Of a stretch of DNA of 64,000 bases, positions 1 to 8,866 are shown in pieces; the stretch's first letter is position 1; each line of letters opens with the position of its first letter. A program made the position numbers and the translations under genes. A model generated the notes under the pieces. The model saw only the letters and a program-made list of their open reading frames with translations, was not told the DNA's origin and searched no databases. This DNA is from an uncultured Victivallis sp. (GTDB lineage: Bacteria; Verrucomicrobiota; Lentisphaeria; Victivallales; Victivallaceae): NCBI RefSeq assembly GCF_944391105.1, contig NZ_CALXSK010000010.1, forward strand, positions 1-64,000, given 5' to 3'.

Positions 1-1
1 G

Positions 2-72
2 AGCCCGTGTCGGGCTGCCGGCAATATCGCCTTGAAGGCGTGGTGCATACCACCGGCTTAGCCGGTGGTTTT
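2..72. repeat. cluster of three small hairpins at the left edge
   Basis: Three perfect inverted repeats follow one another: AGCCCG-TGT-CGGGCT (2-16), CGCCTT-G-AAGGCG (28-40) and ACCACCGGC-TTA-GCCGGTGGT (49-69), the last followed by TTTT. The third alone would serve as a rho-independent terminator for a plus-strand gene lying upstream of the window. Such a series of hairpins also resembles the structured ends of IS200/IS605-type elements, but no transposase is visible. Confidence 0.5.
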
Positions 73-131
73 GATTCCCGCAGAGAAAGCTATATTGTCT
101 CATCGCGTGTGGAACATTCACGGAGGCGGGA

Positions 132-542
132 ATGAGTGCTGCGAAATCACAGATCTGCCGGCTGCTGGTGTGGGCGGCGGCGTTCGGGTGGGGCGTCTCG
201 ATCATCGGGACGCTCCTCCCCTGGGAGTGGATGGAGTTCATTCTTCAGGGGATGGGCAAGAGCTGTGCCACCGACGACCCGATGATCCGCTACCACTTCC
301 GCATGGCGACGGGCGGGTGGAGCATCATCGGCTTCCTCTATCTGTGCTGTGCGCTCAATCCGCGGAAATACGCTTCAATGCTCCCGCTGCTCGCGTGGGG
401 TGCGCTCTTCGAGAGCGTGATTCTGCTCATTCACGGTCTGGCGCTGGGGCTTGCCGCTTTTCCGTTTCTCGGCGATGTCGCTTTCTGCTTCGTCACGGGC
501 GGCGGAATCCTGCTCTGCAAAACGAAAAACGCCGCCCCGTAA
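132..542 (+). CDS. small multi-pass membrane protein of unknown function
   Basis: Encodes 136 residues with about four hydrophobic segments (roughly residues 10-30, 60-75, 80-105 and 108-128), so an inner-membrane protein is likely. The ATG at 132 follows a GGAGG-like ribosome site at 122-126. No catalytic motif or known family is recognised. The gene stands alone; its last codons contain one arm of the terminator that serves the convergent pseudopilin gene. Function is not inferred. Confidence 0.75.
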   Translation: MSAAKSQICRLLVWAAAFGWGVSIIGTLLPWEWMEFILQGMGKSCATDDPMIRYHFRMATGGWSIIGFLYLCCALNPRKYASMLPLLAWGALFESVILLIHGLALGLAAFPFLGDVAFCFVTGGGILLCKTKNAAP

Positions 543-560
543 ATTCATCCGGAGCGGCGT
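524..560 (-). terminator. rho-independent terminator of the GspG-like gene
   Basis: ACGCCGC (529-535) pairs perfectly with GCGGCGT (554-560). Read on the minus strand the stem is followed by a T run (complement of 524-528). It therefore terminates the leftward pseudopilin gene while lying partly inside the 3' end of the rightward membrane-protein gene. Confidence 0.65.
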
Positions 561-575
561 GATGGCTTGAAACTG

Positions 576-1172
576 TCAGAAGTTGAAGATGTCGTCGCAG
601 AGCACCTCGTTGGTCGACGAATCTTTGAAGTCGGTGATGGACGCCCCGCCGAGTGCTGAAGCCGTGGCTGCTCCCGTAGCGGAACTTCCCATTCTGCCGT
701 CGGCTCCGGCGGAGTAGAGATCGTAACCGGTCTTGTTGAATTTTCCGGGATAGGCGTAGTAGATTTTGTTGCCCCAGCCGTCGATCAGAACGTAATAATC
801 ATTGGAACCTTCCTGCTGGAGGTTTTTCTTCAGGTTCTCCGCATCGACGGTTCGCAGGAACTCCTTCAGGTAGTCGTCTGAGACCTCTTCGTTTTCATCG
901 AAACAAAGTGAGGTGACCATTCCGTCGTCATCGATTTCAATGCGGATCTCCTTGAAGGCCGCATTGCTGCCGCTCGATCTTGTCGGAGGAAGGTATCCGA
1001 ATTTGGTGTTGCAGGTTTCGAGAGCGGCTTCGAGGCGGGTGAGGAGCGCCCGCGTTCCGCTCTCCTTGGCGGAGTTCATCGCGTAGCTGTACATCCCGAA
1101 GCCGATGGCCGTCAGGACCCCGATCAGGAAGACCACGACCAGGATTTCGGTCAGTGTAAAATGCTTTTTCAT
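576..1172 (-). CDS. GspG-like prepilin-type pseudopilin
   Basis: A 198-residue protein with a type IV prepilin leader (MKKHFTLTEILVVVFLIGVL) and a membrane-spanning N-terminal helix. The C-terminal part contains DGWGNK and YDLYSAGADG, as in the calcium-binding loop of GspG major pseudopilins. It would be processed by a prepilin peptidase and assembled in the inner membrane. The residue before Phe is His rather than the usual Gly. The start at 1172 is preferred over an upstream in-frame ATG at 1244 because AAAGG lies just before it and the leader then has normal length. It has its own promoter, divergent from the SDR gene. No other secretion-system genes are adjacent. Confidence 0.85.
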   Translation of the reverse strand: MKKHFTLTEILVVVFLIGVLTAIGFGMYSYAMNSAKESGTRALLTRLEAALETCNTKFGYLPPTRSSGSNAAFKEIRIEIDDDGMVTSLCFDENEEVSDDYLKEFLRTVDAENLKKNLQQEGSNDYYVLIDGWGNKIYYAYPGKFNKTGYDLYSAGADGRMGSSATGAATASALGGASITDFKDSSTNEVLCDDIFNF

Positions 1173-1194
1173 CGGACAACCTTTCTTGTCTGGG

Positions 1195-1223
1195 TTGAAA
1201 CTTTTCCCTACTGGGAATATAAT
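1195..1223 (+). promoter_or_regulatory. vegetative promoter of the SDR gene with an internal palindrome
   Basis: TTGAAA (1195-1200), 17 bases, TATAAT (1218-1223). The spacer holds the inverted repeat TTCCC-TACT-GGGAA (1204-1217), placed where a repressor would block polymerase. Its -10 overlaps that of the leftward promoter. Confidence 0.75.
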
Positions 1224-1244
1224 ATGCCTCAAACGGATTTTCAA
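1216..1244 (-). promoter_or_regulatory. vegetative promoter of the GspG-like gene
   Basis: On the minus strand: TTGAAA (1244-1239), 17 bases, TATATT (1221-1216). The -10 shares bases 1218-1221 with the rightward -10, so the two promoters probably exclude each other. Confidence 0.7.
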
Positions 1245-1264
1245 AAGCGGAACAGGAAAAAATC

Positions 1265-1978
1265 ATGAGAATTGATGGAAAAACCGTCCTCGTCACCGGC
1301 GGCGCGCGACGGGTCGGAGCAAATATTGTGCGCGCATTTGCGGCGGAAGAGGCGGATGTCATTCTGCATGTCCGCCATTCGCGGGAGGAGGCCGCCGAGC
1401 TTGCCGCTTCGCTGCCGCGTCCCGAACGGTGCCGGATCCTCATGGCCGACTTCGCGGTTCCGGGGGCGGCGGCGAAACTCTTCGCTGAATGCGGTCAGGT
1501 CGACATTCTCGTCAACAACGCCTCGATGTTCGAGACGGACGAACTCGTTTCCGGAAACGAAGCGCACGACCGGGAGCAGTTCGAGGTGAATTTCTGGAGT
1601 CCGCTCGCGCTCATGCGCGCGTTTGCGGCGCAGGAGCTGCCGGAGGGCGGGGCGATCGTGAATCTGCTCGATCAGGAAGTGACGCACCGCTCCGCGCACG
1701 GCGGCGCGTATGCGCTGTCGCGCCGGGCGCTGGCCGACGCGACGCTCGAACTTGCGCGCGAACTCGGCCCCCGGAATCTGCGCGTGAACGCGGTTGCCCC
1801 GGGGCCGGTTTTGCCGCCGCCGTGGCTTCCCGACGGGAAAATGGCCAAGACGATTCCGACGCTGCCGCTGCGGCGCAAGGTCGAACTCGACGATCTCACT
1901 TCCGCCGTGCTCTTCCTCTGCCGGAACGATTCGATCACCGGGCAGATCCTCTGCGTCGACTGCGGTCAGAGCCTGTGA
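1265..1978 (+). CDS. SDR oxidoreductase, pteridine-reductase (FolM/PTR1)-like
   Basis: A 237-residue short-chain dehydrogenase with the NADP-binding TGGARRVG at residues 11-18 and NNAS at 84-87. The Arg-rich glycine motif and an Asp (136) in place of the usual catalytic Ser, in IVNLLD, are typical of pteridine reductases, which reduce dihydro- or quinonoid pterins with NADPH. The catalytic Tyr is present (149), but the position four residues later is Arg153 (YALSR), where the family nearly always has Lys. This may alter activity. AGGA at 1254-1257 supports the ATG. The gene is monocistronic and convergent with the DUF4434 gene, with a hairpin across both stop codons. A different carbonyl substrate remains possible. 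Confidence 0.8.
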   Translation: MRIDGKTVLVTGGARRVGANIVRAFAAEEADVILHVRHSREEAAELAASLPRPERCRILMADFAVPGAAAKLFAECGQVDILVNNASMFETDELVSGNEAHDREQFEVNFWSPLALMRAFAAQELPEGGAIVNLLDQEVTHRSAHGGAYALSRRALADATLELARELGPRNLRVNAVAPGPVLPPPWLPDGKMAKTIPTLPLRRKVELDDLTSAVLFLCRNDSITGQILCVDCGQSL

Positions 1979-1997
1979 CCGGGAGTCATCTCCCGGT
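1978..1997. terminator. hairpin across two convergent stop codons
   Basis: ACCGGGAG (1978-1985), TCAT, CTCCCGGT (1990-1997): a perfect 8-bp stem. It begins at the last base of the SDR stop codon and contains the stop of the convergent gene. No T run follows on either strand, so it may act as a weak bidirectional terminator or an mRNA end-protecting structure. Confidence 0.45.
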
Positions 1998-2915
1998 GAT
2001 TCCAAAATGCTCGCAGTAGCGGTTGAAAAGGTGTCCCGCGGCGCGGTAGCAGGAGTTCGGGCTCATGAAGTGAGAGAATTCAAACGTGATCGCCTTTTCG
2101 ATGCCGGCGGCTTTGGCGGCTTCAAGTTTCAGGAGCATCTTCTCCCATTTGATCGGCAGGAAGCGGATCGGCATGTCGCGGTCGAAGGTTTCGCAGTTGG
2201 TCCAGCTGGTCATGCCGTAGCGGTCGGTGAGCTTTTTGTTGATCCGCAGATAGTCGGCGAGTTCGTGGAAGTCGCAGTGGCCGTCCTGGAACGCGACGAT
2301 GTCGACCGCGCCGTGGATCCCTTTGAGGATCTTGTCCCACTCTTTTTCATGCTGTTCGACGCCGATGGAGTTGTCTTTGGTGCCGACGGTGTCGACCGCC
2401 TTGATTCCGTCGATGAACGGGGAGATCATGGTCGGGAGGCCGCAGGAGATTTTTTTGACGAAGTTCCCGGTTTCGGCATAAAGGTCGATGATTCCGGCGG
2501 AGGAACGGCTCACTTCTAAATTCAGATACCAGCCGCCGAATGCCTTGCGGTGGCCGTACCGCCCCCATGCCTCTTCGGCGATGATGCGGCCGATGGCCAT
2601 TTCGCGTTCGAATTCTCGGTTGATCCAGTACTTTCCCGAGTCGTAGAGGCCGAAATAAAAGGTCATGCCGTACTTTTCGGCAAGATCGAGAAAGAGGTCC
2701 ACCAGATCGACCGGAGGACGGTAGCACCCTTCATTTTCGATCAGATACTCCGATGGATAGGAGAGAAAGCGGCGTAAGCCGCAGCGAATCAGGATGACGG
2801 TATCGATGCCGATGGACTTCATCGATGCGAAGTCGCGGTCCCACTCTTCCCGGCCCCAGTTCTGGTGGGGAATGTCGTAGCTGATTTCGTCGAGAAACGT
2901 TCCGGTGATCTTCAT
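1986..2915 (-). CDS. DUF4434-type TIM-barrel protein, putative glycan-active
   Basis: A 309-residue protein opening MKITGTFLDEISYDIPHQNW, then an alternating strand/helix pattern with FYFGLY, WYLNLE and ISPFIDG. This resembles the DUF4434 family, a barrel relative of glycoside hydrolases known mainly in Bacteroidetes and PVC bacteria. No signal peptide is seen, so it is probably cytoplasmic. Catalytic residues cannot be named with confidence; acidic residues at strand ends (for example in NLEVS and TFEFS) are candidates. AGGA precedes the ATG. It is transcribed divergently from the GntR/LacI-type regulator, and the intergenic region has two good promoters and matching 13-mers, so control by that regulator is likely. 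Confidence 0.65.
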   Translation of the reverse strand: MKITGTFLDEISYDIPHQNWGREEWDRDFASMKSIGIDTVILIRCGLRRFLSYPSEYLIENEGCYRPPVDLVDLFLDLAEKYGMTFYFGLYDSGKYWINREFEREMAIGRIIAEEAWGRYGHRKAFGGWYLNLEVSRSSAGIIDLYAETGNFVKKISCGLPTMISPFIDGIKAVDTVGTKDNSIGVEQHEKEWDKILKGIHGAVDIVAFQDGHCDFHELADYLRINKKLTDRYGMTSWTNCETFDRDMPIRFLPIKWEKMLLKLEAAKAAGIEKAITFEFSHFMSPNSCYRAAGHLFNRYCEHFGITGR

Positions 2916-2978
2916 TGCTTTATCCTCATCGTTCGATTTGATGGCGCATAAAACGATTTAGTTTTCCTTCTGACATTT

Positions 2979-3007
2979 AATATAGCGAGTTTATGGTGAA
3001 AAAGCAA
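2979..3007 (-). promoter_or_regulatory. promoter of the DUF4434 gene
   Basis: Minus strand: TTGCTT (3007-3002), 17 bases, TATATT (2984-2979). The copy of TGTCAGAAGGAAA at 2975-2963 begins 3 bases after the -10. Confidence 0.7.
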
Positions 3008-3120
3008 ATTGGAATTGATTTTTCTGCAGATAAATTCTCCGGTCCGGCCGGGCGCAAGATCCGAAGGTTGCGCCGGCTCCCCGCTTCTGTATCTTGTTGT
3101 TGTATTTTTTTTGTACAGAC

Positions 3121-3149
3121 TTGCAATATTTGTGCAATATAAATATAAT
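3121..3149 (+). promoter_or_regulatory. promoter of the GntR/LacI-type regulator
   Basis: TTGCAA (3121-3126), 17 bases, TATAAT (3144-3149). The spacer and flank hold CAATAT-N7-ATATTG, an imperfect operator candidate, and the region is notably AT-rich. Confidence 0.75.
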
Positions 3150-3193
3150 ATTGTCAGAAGGAAAGATGTTCCCCATAGAAGGTTGGTCTGAAT

Positions 3194-4264
3194 ATGCCGA
3201 AAATGATCGATGCGGAGGTTGCAGCTGTTTCGGAACAGTTGCGGAATCAGTTTCTGCTTTACCGTGAAGGGGAGAGGCTCCCCTCCTATCGGTCTCTGCT
3301 CGAAAGCTGCCGCTGTTCGCGCCAGACGCTGACCCTGGTATTGCGGCGGCTGGCGAAGGAGCGGGTGGTGCGCAGCGAACCGCGCCGTGGCATGTTTGCC
3401 TGCGGCGGAGGAGGTCGGGTGAGGAGAATTCTGTTTTTCCGGGTGGACTGGAACTGCGAACATGCAAACCGGATTTCCGAGGAGTTGCAATATGAGTTTT
3501 CCCTGCGGCGGAATTATGTTTACACGGAACAGCGTTATGCTCCGGATCAGCTTGAACGGGAGATCGGGAAATTTTCTCAGCGGCATTGCGATCTGCTGAT
3601 TTTATGGCTGGAAGAGGTGGAGCCGCAGATTCTGCTTTCTCTCTTCAGACTGCGCATTCCAATGGTCTTTTTTGATTGCGGCATCATGCTGCATGGTGCC
3701 GCGATCCTGGATATGCAGGAGGAACTCATGGGGATGCTGGCCGCGAAACATCTCGTCGAGAACGGTCATCGCAGAATTGCGCTGCTCCTTACGGAACCGA
3801 AAGGATTGACCTGCACAAAAAAAATCAACGGTTTTTGCGATTACCTGCATCTGTACGGAATTACGCCCCGGCTGGTGGACTGCAACATCAGACACGGAGA
3901 GGCTTCCCGCAGCACGTGTGGCGATTTTCTGCTGGGATATTTTCAGTCTCACCGGATCGATTTTACCGCCTGCTTTGCGATGAGCGACTACTCCGCTCTG
4001 GCGGTGATGGAGAGCTTCAAGGTGCTGGGGAAACGGATTCCTGATGAGATCAGCATCGTCGGATGCCAGGGCGAGATGGCGGGGGAGAAGTGTGATCCCC
4101 CGCTGACAACTGTGGTTTTCGATGCGCGGGAAATCGCCAGGAAACTTGCGGCCGGAGTGGACGGCTTTTTTGCAGGTGGGGATTTCGGCATCTGCCGGGT
4201 CCCGCCGTTATTGATCCCGCGCGGCAGCGTTCGCAGAATCTCTCCGGAGGTGTCTCAGGTTTAA
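3194..4264 (+). CDS. GntR-type HTH / LacI-type sensor hybrid transcriptional regulator
   Basis: A 356-residue regulator. Residues 1-70 form a GntR-like winged helix ([25 protein letters not shown], shown here only as the segment from about 29 to 53, followed by a wing GMFACGGGG). The remainder is a LacI/periplasmic-binding-protein sensor with [14 protein letters not shown], a [15 protein letters not shown] stretch and ISIVGCQG. Such hybrids repress or activate sugar-utilisation genes on binding a sugar in the cytoplasm. AGAAGG lies 11 bases before the ATG; an ATG at 3203 is an alternative. It heads a module with an H-X9-DG pseudopilin and a secreted hydrolase and is divergent from the DUF4434 gene, all likely targets. 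The ligand is unknown. Confidence 0.85.
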   Translation: MPKMIDAEVAAVSEQLRNQFLLYREGERLPSYRSLLESCRCSRQTLTLVLRRLAKERVVRSEPRRGMFACGGGGRVRRILFFRVDWNCEHANRISEELQYEFSLRRNYVYTEQRYAPDQLEREIGKFSQRHCDLLILWLEEVEPQILLSLFRLRIPMVFFDCGIMLHGAAILDMQEELMGMLAAKHLVENGHRRIALLLTEPKGLTCTKKINGFCDYLHLYGITPRLVDCNIRHGEASRSTCGDFLLGYFQSHRIDFTACFAMSDYSALAVMESFKVLGKRIPDEISIVGCQGEMAGEKCDPPLTTVVFDAREIARKLAAGVDGFFAGGDFGICRVPPLLIPRGSVRRISPEVSQV

Positions 4265-4310
4265 CCCATTCAGGAAAGGGACGGTCATGCGTTTTTTCAA
4301 GGAGGAACAG

Positions 4311-5018
4311 ATGGACAAACGAAGAAGAAATGGATTTACATTGATCGAACTTCTGGTTGTGATAGCGATCATTGCGATTCTGGCCGGGATGCTGCTCCCC
4401 GCTCTGAACCGGGCGCGTGAGAGCGCGAAAGGGACGGCCTGTCTCAGCAATATGAAGCAATGTCTGATGGCACAGATGTTTTATGCCGACGCCAACAAGG
4501 GAGCGTTTGTTTTCCTGGCAACGAATCAATATGGTAATTCCACCTGGGCAAAATTGTTTTCCGATTTCAATTATCTTTCCGACCGCAAGGTGACACAGTG
4601 TCCTACTGCAGTCAACGACGATGCCGATTCCACCTCCTGGAATGGCTGGTATACGTATGGCGTATATCGTGCCGCATCTGACTCCAAATACGATACGATC
4701 AAGGAGGATGCCGGCGACATGCGGTTTACGCTGACCACGCCGGAAACTCATCTGCTGCTTCAGAATCGCATGAAACAGCCTTCCGACACGGCTTTCATGA
4801 TCGATACGCGATTCAAGGACGGGCGTGCCACTGCGCAGTTCAGCCCGCACGACGCGTTCGAGAGCGGGACCTCGTGCCAGGCGCTGGTTCATAATGAACG
4901 CTCCACCTCTGGATTCGCGGACGGCCACGCGAAGGCGATGTCGGGCGGAGAATTGCGGGAGTCCGCGTTGGAGTATTCGAAAATCATGTATGCCGATGGA
5001 ACAATTCTGGATCTTTGA
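4311..5018 (+). CDS. H-X9-DG prepilin-type exoprotein
   Basis: A 235-residue protein with leader MDKRRRNG followed by [16 protein letters not shown], the canonical type IV prepilin signal (cleavage between Gly8 and Phe9), then [21 protein letters not shown]. Near the C-terminus, [18 protein letters not shown] fits the H-X9-DG signature of prepilin-processing-associated proteins that are expanded in Planctomycetes and Lentisphaerota. The start at 4311 is set by AAGGAGG at 4299-4305; an upstream in-frame ATG at 4287 lies before that site. The protein would be inner-membrane anchored with a periplasmic domain. It lies 46 bases after the regulator and 2 bases before the hydrolase, so one operon is likely. 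Its precise role is unknown. Confidence 0.88.
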   Translation: MDKRRRNGFTLIELLVVIAIIAILAGMLLPALNRARESAKGTACLSNMKQCLMAQMFYADANKGAFVFLATNQYGNSTWAKLFSDFNYLSDRKVTQCPTAVNDDADSTSWNGWYTYGVYRAASDSKYDTIKEDAGDMRFTLTTPETHLLLQNRMKQPSDTAFMIDTRFKDGRATAQFSPHDAFESGTSCQALVHNERSTSGFADGHAKAMSGGELRESALEYSKIMYADGTILDL

Positions 5019-5020
5019 AC

Positions 5021-6886
5021 ATGAAAAAGACAATTGCGACGATGTTGGCGGCTGCGGCCGGAGTGCTGGGATTTGGGGCGGAGTCACCCTACGGGGTCTG
5101 CGCGCATCTGCAGCGATGGGAGTATGACCGGGCGGCCGAAGAGCTGAAACTCATGAAGGCCGGCGGCATCGACTCCGTGCGTTTCGACCTCGACTGGGAT
5201 GCCATGGAGAGTTCGCCGGGAGTCTGGAATTTCGAGCGGATGGACTCGCTCGTGGCGATGGCGCGTGAACATAACGTCCGCATCCTGCCGATCATCGCCT
5301 ACGACGTGAAATGGGCGACTCCCGCCTGGAAACATCTGCCGGAATTCCTGAACTATGTCGAGGTCGTCGTGAAACGCTATGGCGCGGATATGCCCGTAAT
5401 GGAGATCTGGAACGAAGAGAATCTGCCGGGATTCTGGCGGGGAAAACCGAGCGGAAAGGAATACGCGTCGCTGTTGATTCCCACCTACCGGAAGATCAAA
5501 GAACTCAATCCGGAGATCAAGGTCGCCTACGGCGGCACAGCGGGCATTCCGCTGGATTTCATCGAAGAGTCGTTTCGGGCGGGCGCGGCAGAGGCAATGG
5601 ATGTGATGTGCATTCATCCGTACCGCTGGAGCGAGACTCCCGAACTGAGCCTTGCCACCGATCTCGCCGCGCTGCACGAGCTGATGGAACGGTATGGCGT
5701 GGGAGACAAACCGGTCTGGTTCACGGAGATGGGCTATTCCACGGTTGAGCCTCTGCCGTTTCTCTCCGCAGTGCTGCCGCGTTTGTTCGCCGCACTGGAG
5801 ATGAAGCCGGAAGCGACTGAATGTGTGACTTTTTCCGATGACGAGTATCTCTACTACACCGAGACGCCGGGATTTCAGCTGAAGCTCCTGCTGCCGGAGG
5901 TGAAGTCGGTTCGTTCCATCACGCTGAAGGAGTTGAAGAATCTGAAGGCCGCTCCGGACACCCTTCTGGTTCTGCCGACAACGGAATCGTTTCCGGCGGA
6001 ATTCGTTCCGGAGCTCAAGGCGTATCTGCGCAACGGCGGGCGGCTGCTGTCTCCCGGCGGATTGCCGCTTTATTTCGATCTTCGCCGCGATTCGGAGACG
6101 GGGAAGATCAGCAAAGTACAGGTGAACGACCGGTATATGAAGCCGCTTCATCTGAGCTGGTACACCTTCTGGACCCGGCCGGGGACGCCGGAAAAACTTG
6201 AAAGTCTTGAACTTGCAGCACCTTATGCCGCGGGACCCGCGGTGGCGTTTCTCGACGGATTCCGGTTTTTCGACGGCGGACATCTCGCGGAAGAGGATCG
6301 GTTTGAACCGGTGCTTTACGGTCGTCGCGGGGAGTTCCGGGGGGCGATTGCGGGCGTCTATCACCTCAACAGTGATCTGAAGGGAAAGATCGCGGTCTGC
6401 GGCAGTCTGCCGCAACGGAACGAGGGCGTCCCGGAGGCGGTGCAGGCGGAACTGCTGCCGCGTACGATGCTGATCGCGTTTGCGTGCGGCATAGAACGTG
6501 TTTACTGGTACAGCTTCCGCTCGACTGAGTGGGCGCAATTTGATCGTGAAGCGCATTTCGGCATCATCCGGAACGATCTTCAGCCCAAGGCGGCCTACCA
6601 TGCCTGTCGGACCCTGTCACGGATGTATCCGGCCGGGTCGACCAGGCCGGTGATCCGCAGCGAAGGCTCTCTCCATGTGGCGAACTGGAAAACTCCCGAC
6701 GGGAACCCTGTTGCCGCTGTCTGGACGGTTTCCGGCGAGAGGCCGGTGTCGCTGGCGGTGAAACGGGGAACTCTTTCCGAGGTTCGCGATCTGATCGGGG
6801 AAAAACGCGAGCTCTCGGCGGAGAACGGCACGCTCCGCTTTACAGCCACTCCAGGAGTCCTTTATTTTTCCGGCGTGGAACTCTGA
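5021..6886 (+). CDS. secreted GH39/GH5-like glycoside hydrolase
   Basis: A 621-residue protein with a signal peptide (MKKTIATMLAAAAGVLGFGA) and a clan GH-A TIM barrel. MEIWNEEN places the acid/base Glu at about residue 132 and VWFTEMGYS places the nucleophile Glu at about 236. After the barrel, residues 300-480 look like a glutamine-amidotransferase-like or beta-galactosidase-trimerisation type domain (LLVLPTTESFPAEFV, LRNGGRLLSPGG), followed by a beta-rich tail. The enzyme probably cleaves beta-glycosides outside the cytoplasm. ATG at 5021 is chosen; a TTG at 5015 overlaps the preceding stop. It is coupled to the pseudopilin gene (2-base gap). The substrate cannot be read from the sequence. 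Confidence 0.8.
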   Translation: MKKTIATMLAAAAGVLGFGAESPYGVCAHLQRWEYDRAAEELKLMKAGGIDSVRFDLDWDAMESSPGVWNFERMDSLVAMAREHNVRILPIIAYDVKWATPAWKHLPEFLNYVEVVVKRYGADMPVMEIWNEENLPGFWRGKPSGKEYASLLIPTYRKIKELNPEIKVAYGGTAGIPLDFIEESFRAGAAEAMDVMCIHPYRWSETPELSLATDLAALHELMERYGVGDKPVWFTEMGYSTVEPLPFLSAVLPRLFAALEMKPEATECVTFSDDEYLYYTETPGFQLKLLLPEVKSVRSITLKELKNLKAAPDTLLVLPTTESFPAEFVPELKAYLRNGGRLLSPGGLPLYFDLRRDSETGKISKVQVNDRYMKPLHLSWYTFWTRPGTPEKLESLELAAPYAAGPAVAFLDGFRFFDGGHLAEEDRFEPVLYGRRGEFRGAIAGVYHLNSDLKGKIAVCGSLPQRNEGVPEAVQAELLPRTMLIAFACGIERVYWYSFRSTEWAQFDREAHFGIIRNDLQPKAAYHACRTLSRMYPAGSTRPVIRSEGSLHVANWKTPDGNPVAAVWTVSGERPVSLAVKRGTLSEVRDLIGEKRELSAENGTLRFTATPGVLYFSGVEL

Positions 6887-6919
6887 AAAAGCCGGTCCTT
6901 TTCACTCTGCCGGCAACTT

Positions 6920-6962
6920 CAGGGAGGGGGAGGAGATGGCATTCCGGTCTTCCTCCTCCCTG
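6920..6962. terminator. hairpin between convergent hydrolase genes
   Basis: CAGGGAGG...GGAGGAG (6920-6935) pairs imperfectly with CTTCCTCCTCCCTG (6949-6962), followed by ATTTTC on the plus strand. It probably terminates the GH39-like gene and perhaps, from the other side, the GH43-like gene. Confidence 0.5.
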
Positions 6963-6973
6963 ATTTTCTCCGG

Positions 6974-7882
6974 TCAGGGCAGGTCGAAACGGGGAACCCC
7001 GTTTTCCCAGCGGATGGGCTTTCGCGAGAGATACCAGCTTCGGCCGCCGTCGTTGTTGCCCTGATAAAACAGGTGCTGAGAGCCGTCGGGGGCGGTGAAG
7101 GCGAACGGATGTCCCGATTCGGAACTGTTCCAGCTGCCCGGTTCGCCGCTGGGGAGGACGGGGGAATCCGAAACCCGTTTCCAGTGGATGGCGTCATCGC
7201 TCACGGCACAGCCGATCTGCTGCGGGCTGTTGTTGTAGGCGCCGCCGTAGAAGAGATAGAGTTTCCCGTCATATTCGCAGAGCGCGGGAGCTTCGATGCA
7301 CTTCTGCTCCCAGGGGAGTTCCGGCTGGAGGATGGAGTCGTCGCACTCCTGACGCCAGGTTTCGCGGCCGAAATCGCTGTCGAGAGGAGCGGACGCGACC
7401 GCGAGTTTCTGGATCTCCATCTCGGGATCGCGCGTGGCGACGTAGAGCCAGAGCCGTCCTTTGAACGGAATCACGTCGGCATCGATCGCGCGGCCGCAGG
7501 TCCACTCTCCGGTCGGGTGGAAGACCGGGTTGGTCGCGTCCGGGGTGAAGTGGATTCCGTCGTCGCTGACGGCATGACAGATCGCGTCTTTCGCGCCGTT
7601 GCCGTAGGTCTGGTAGAAGAGGTGAACTTTGCCGTCGAGCACGATGGCGCCCGGGGCGCAGAAGCCGTTTTTCTCCAGTTCCGTGAAGCGGGGCAAATCG
7701 GTGATTTTCGTCCAGTTGTCAAGGTCGGAACTCTCGGCGACCCCGATGATCCAGCCGTCGTTCGGGCGGCCGTCCCACCACGGCGGAACCGAATAGTACA
7801 GAAGGTAACGCCCGCCGAAAAAGACGACAGCGGGATCTTTCGCGTAAGTTTTTCCGCGCGAATTGTCGGCAAAATACATCAT
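6974..7882 (-). CDS. GH43/GH117-like five-bladed propeller glycosidase
   Basis: A 302-residue protein without signal peptide, built of repeated blades (GGRYLLYYS, DGKVHLFYQ, KGRLWLYVA, DGKLYLFYGG, DGSQHLFYQ). The general-base Asp of clan GH-F/J enzymes is visible in AKDPAVV (Asp16), a middle acidic pair in RAIDAD (about 134-136), and the general-acid Glu in CIEAPAL (Glu197). These match GH43-type enzymes acting on arabinose- or xylose-containing glycans, though specificity is uncertain. GGAAG precedes the ATG. It is the last gene of the minus-strand series hisF, malic enzyme, nucleoside hydrolase, with a 39-base gap to the nucleoside hydrolase. Confidence 0.75.
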   Translation of the reverse strand: MMYFADNSRGKTYAKDPAVVFFGGRYLLYYSVPPWWDGRPNDGWIIGVAESSDLDNWTKITDLPRFTELEKNGFCAPGAIVLDGKVHLFYQTYGNGAKDAICHAVSDDGIHFTPDATNPVFHPTGEWTCGRAIDADVIPFKGRLWLYVATRDPEMEIQKLAVASAPLDSDFGRETWRQECDDSILQPELPWEQKCIEAPALCEYDGKLYLFYGGAYNNSPQQIGCAVSDDAIHWKRVSDSPVLPSGEPGSWNSSESGHPFAFTAPDGSQHLFYQGNNDGGRSWYLSRKPIRWENGVPRFDLP

Positions 7883-7921
7883 AAGAACTTCCCTCTCATC
7901 TCAGACAACCTGATTCGTGCA

Positions 7922-8833
7922 TCATGCGTGGCCGAGCAGCCGCGCTGCGAGAAAATCGAGATAGCCGTCGAGATTGTTCCAGCCGACGGCGACTTTGACC
8001 GGACGGCCGTAACGCGGGGAGATGCGGGTGAATCCCGGATCGTCCACCACGAGCGGCAGCGTCTCAAATTGCGTGAAGGCGTCCGTCCAGGCGAGATGAA
8101 CCGCCGCCGTGTCGTAGAGAGTGCTGGTTTCCGTGGCTTCGCCGGTTTGCCCGAAACTGGCGCGCCATGCCCGGTAGCAGGAGATGATCTGAGCGGCAAC
8201 CGGATCCGCGGATTCCTTTACTGAGCGGTAACGTTTCCCGTCGAGCTTGATGAGCCCGCAATGGTCGAGCGGCGTGATGACGATCTCCCGCCAGGGGGCG
8301 GCAAAGACCGTCTGCGCGGCCGGAATGTCGATCTTGACGTTGTATTCCGCGATGGGGCCGGATTCGCCGTCGTGGCGGCGGTAGATGGAGCCGAGCATGG
8401 CTACGAGACGGCATTTGGAGACGAGCCCCGGGTAGTGGCGGCAGAACATCGCGAGGTTGGTGAGCGGCCCGATCCCGATGACGGTGGTCTCCCCCGGTTC
8501 GTCCGCCACGGTCCGGGCCATTTCCTCGAGACCGTCACAGCGGACTTCCCCCGGATAGTCGGAAGCCGTATAGGTTCCCAGCCACTCGCGCAACGTCTCC
8601 GGGGCGGGCTGCTCGAGGGCCGGGACGCCGACCGCGACCGGAATCTCCGGCCGTCCCGCGCGGTCGAGAAATTTCGCCGCGACGAGTGCCCGGTATTCCG
8701 TGTCCCCCGTGCAGGAGAGCACGAGTTTCGGGGCGAGTTCAGGCGTTTTGAGCAGCAGCCCGAGCGCCCAGTTGTCATCGATATCGTTCCCGATATCGGT
8801 GTCGAGAATGACCGGAATGGGTTTGTCTCTCAT
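7922..8833 (-). CDS. nucleoside hydrolase (IunH/RihB family)
   Basis: A 303-residue enzyme with the family hallmark DTDIGNDIDD at residues 11-20, whose aspartates bind the catalytic calcium, then IGPLTNLAMF and a C-terminal acidic segment (TLYDTAAVHLAW) that completes the metal site. Nucleoside hydrolases split the N-glycosidic bond of ribonucleosides into ribose and base. There is no signal peptide, so it acts in the cytoplasm. The conserved active-site His is probably in LDHCGLI. AGGGAG lies before the ATG. Gaps of 33 bases to the malic-enzyme gene upstream and 39 bases to the GH43-like gene suggest one transcript. In Lentisphaerota, paralogues often sit among glycan genes and may act on other ribosides. 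Confidence 0.85.
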   Translation of the reverse strand: MRDKPIPVILDTDIGNDIDDNWALGLLLKTPELAPKLVLSCTGDTEYRALVAAKFLDRAGRPEIPVAVGVPALEQPAPETLREWLGTYTASDYPGEVRCDGLEEMARTVADEPGETTVIGIGPLTNLAMFCRHYPGLVSKCRLVAMLGSIYRRHDGESGPIAEYNVKIDIPAAQTVFAAPWREIVITPLDHCGLIKLDGKRYRSVKESADPVAAQIISCYRAWRASFGQTGEATETSTLYDTAAVHLAWTDAFTQFETLPLVVDDPGFTRISPRYGRPVKVAVGWNNLDGYLDFLAARLLGHA

Positions 8834-8866
8834 CGGTCGGCTCCCTTATTTCCGCGAGGCGCGAAA

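Larger units (their letters stand above)
2963..3164. promoter_or_regulatory. inverted pair of TGTCAGAAGGAAA elements in a divergent promoter region
   Basis: The 13-mer TGTCAGAAGGAAA occurs on the minus strand at 2975-2963 and on the plus strand at 3152-3164, in each case 2-3 bases downstream of a -10 box. Both copies would lie at the start of the respective transcript. They could be operators of the adjacent regulator or a shared 5' leader signal; AGAAGGA also resembles a ribosome site. Confidence 0.5.
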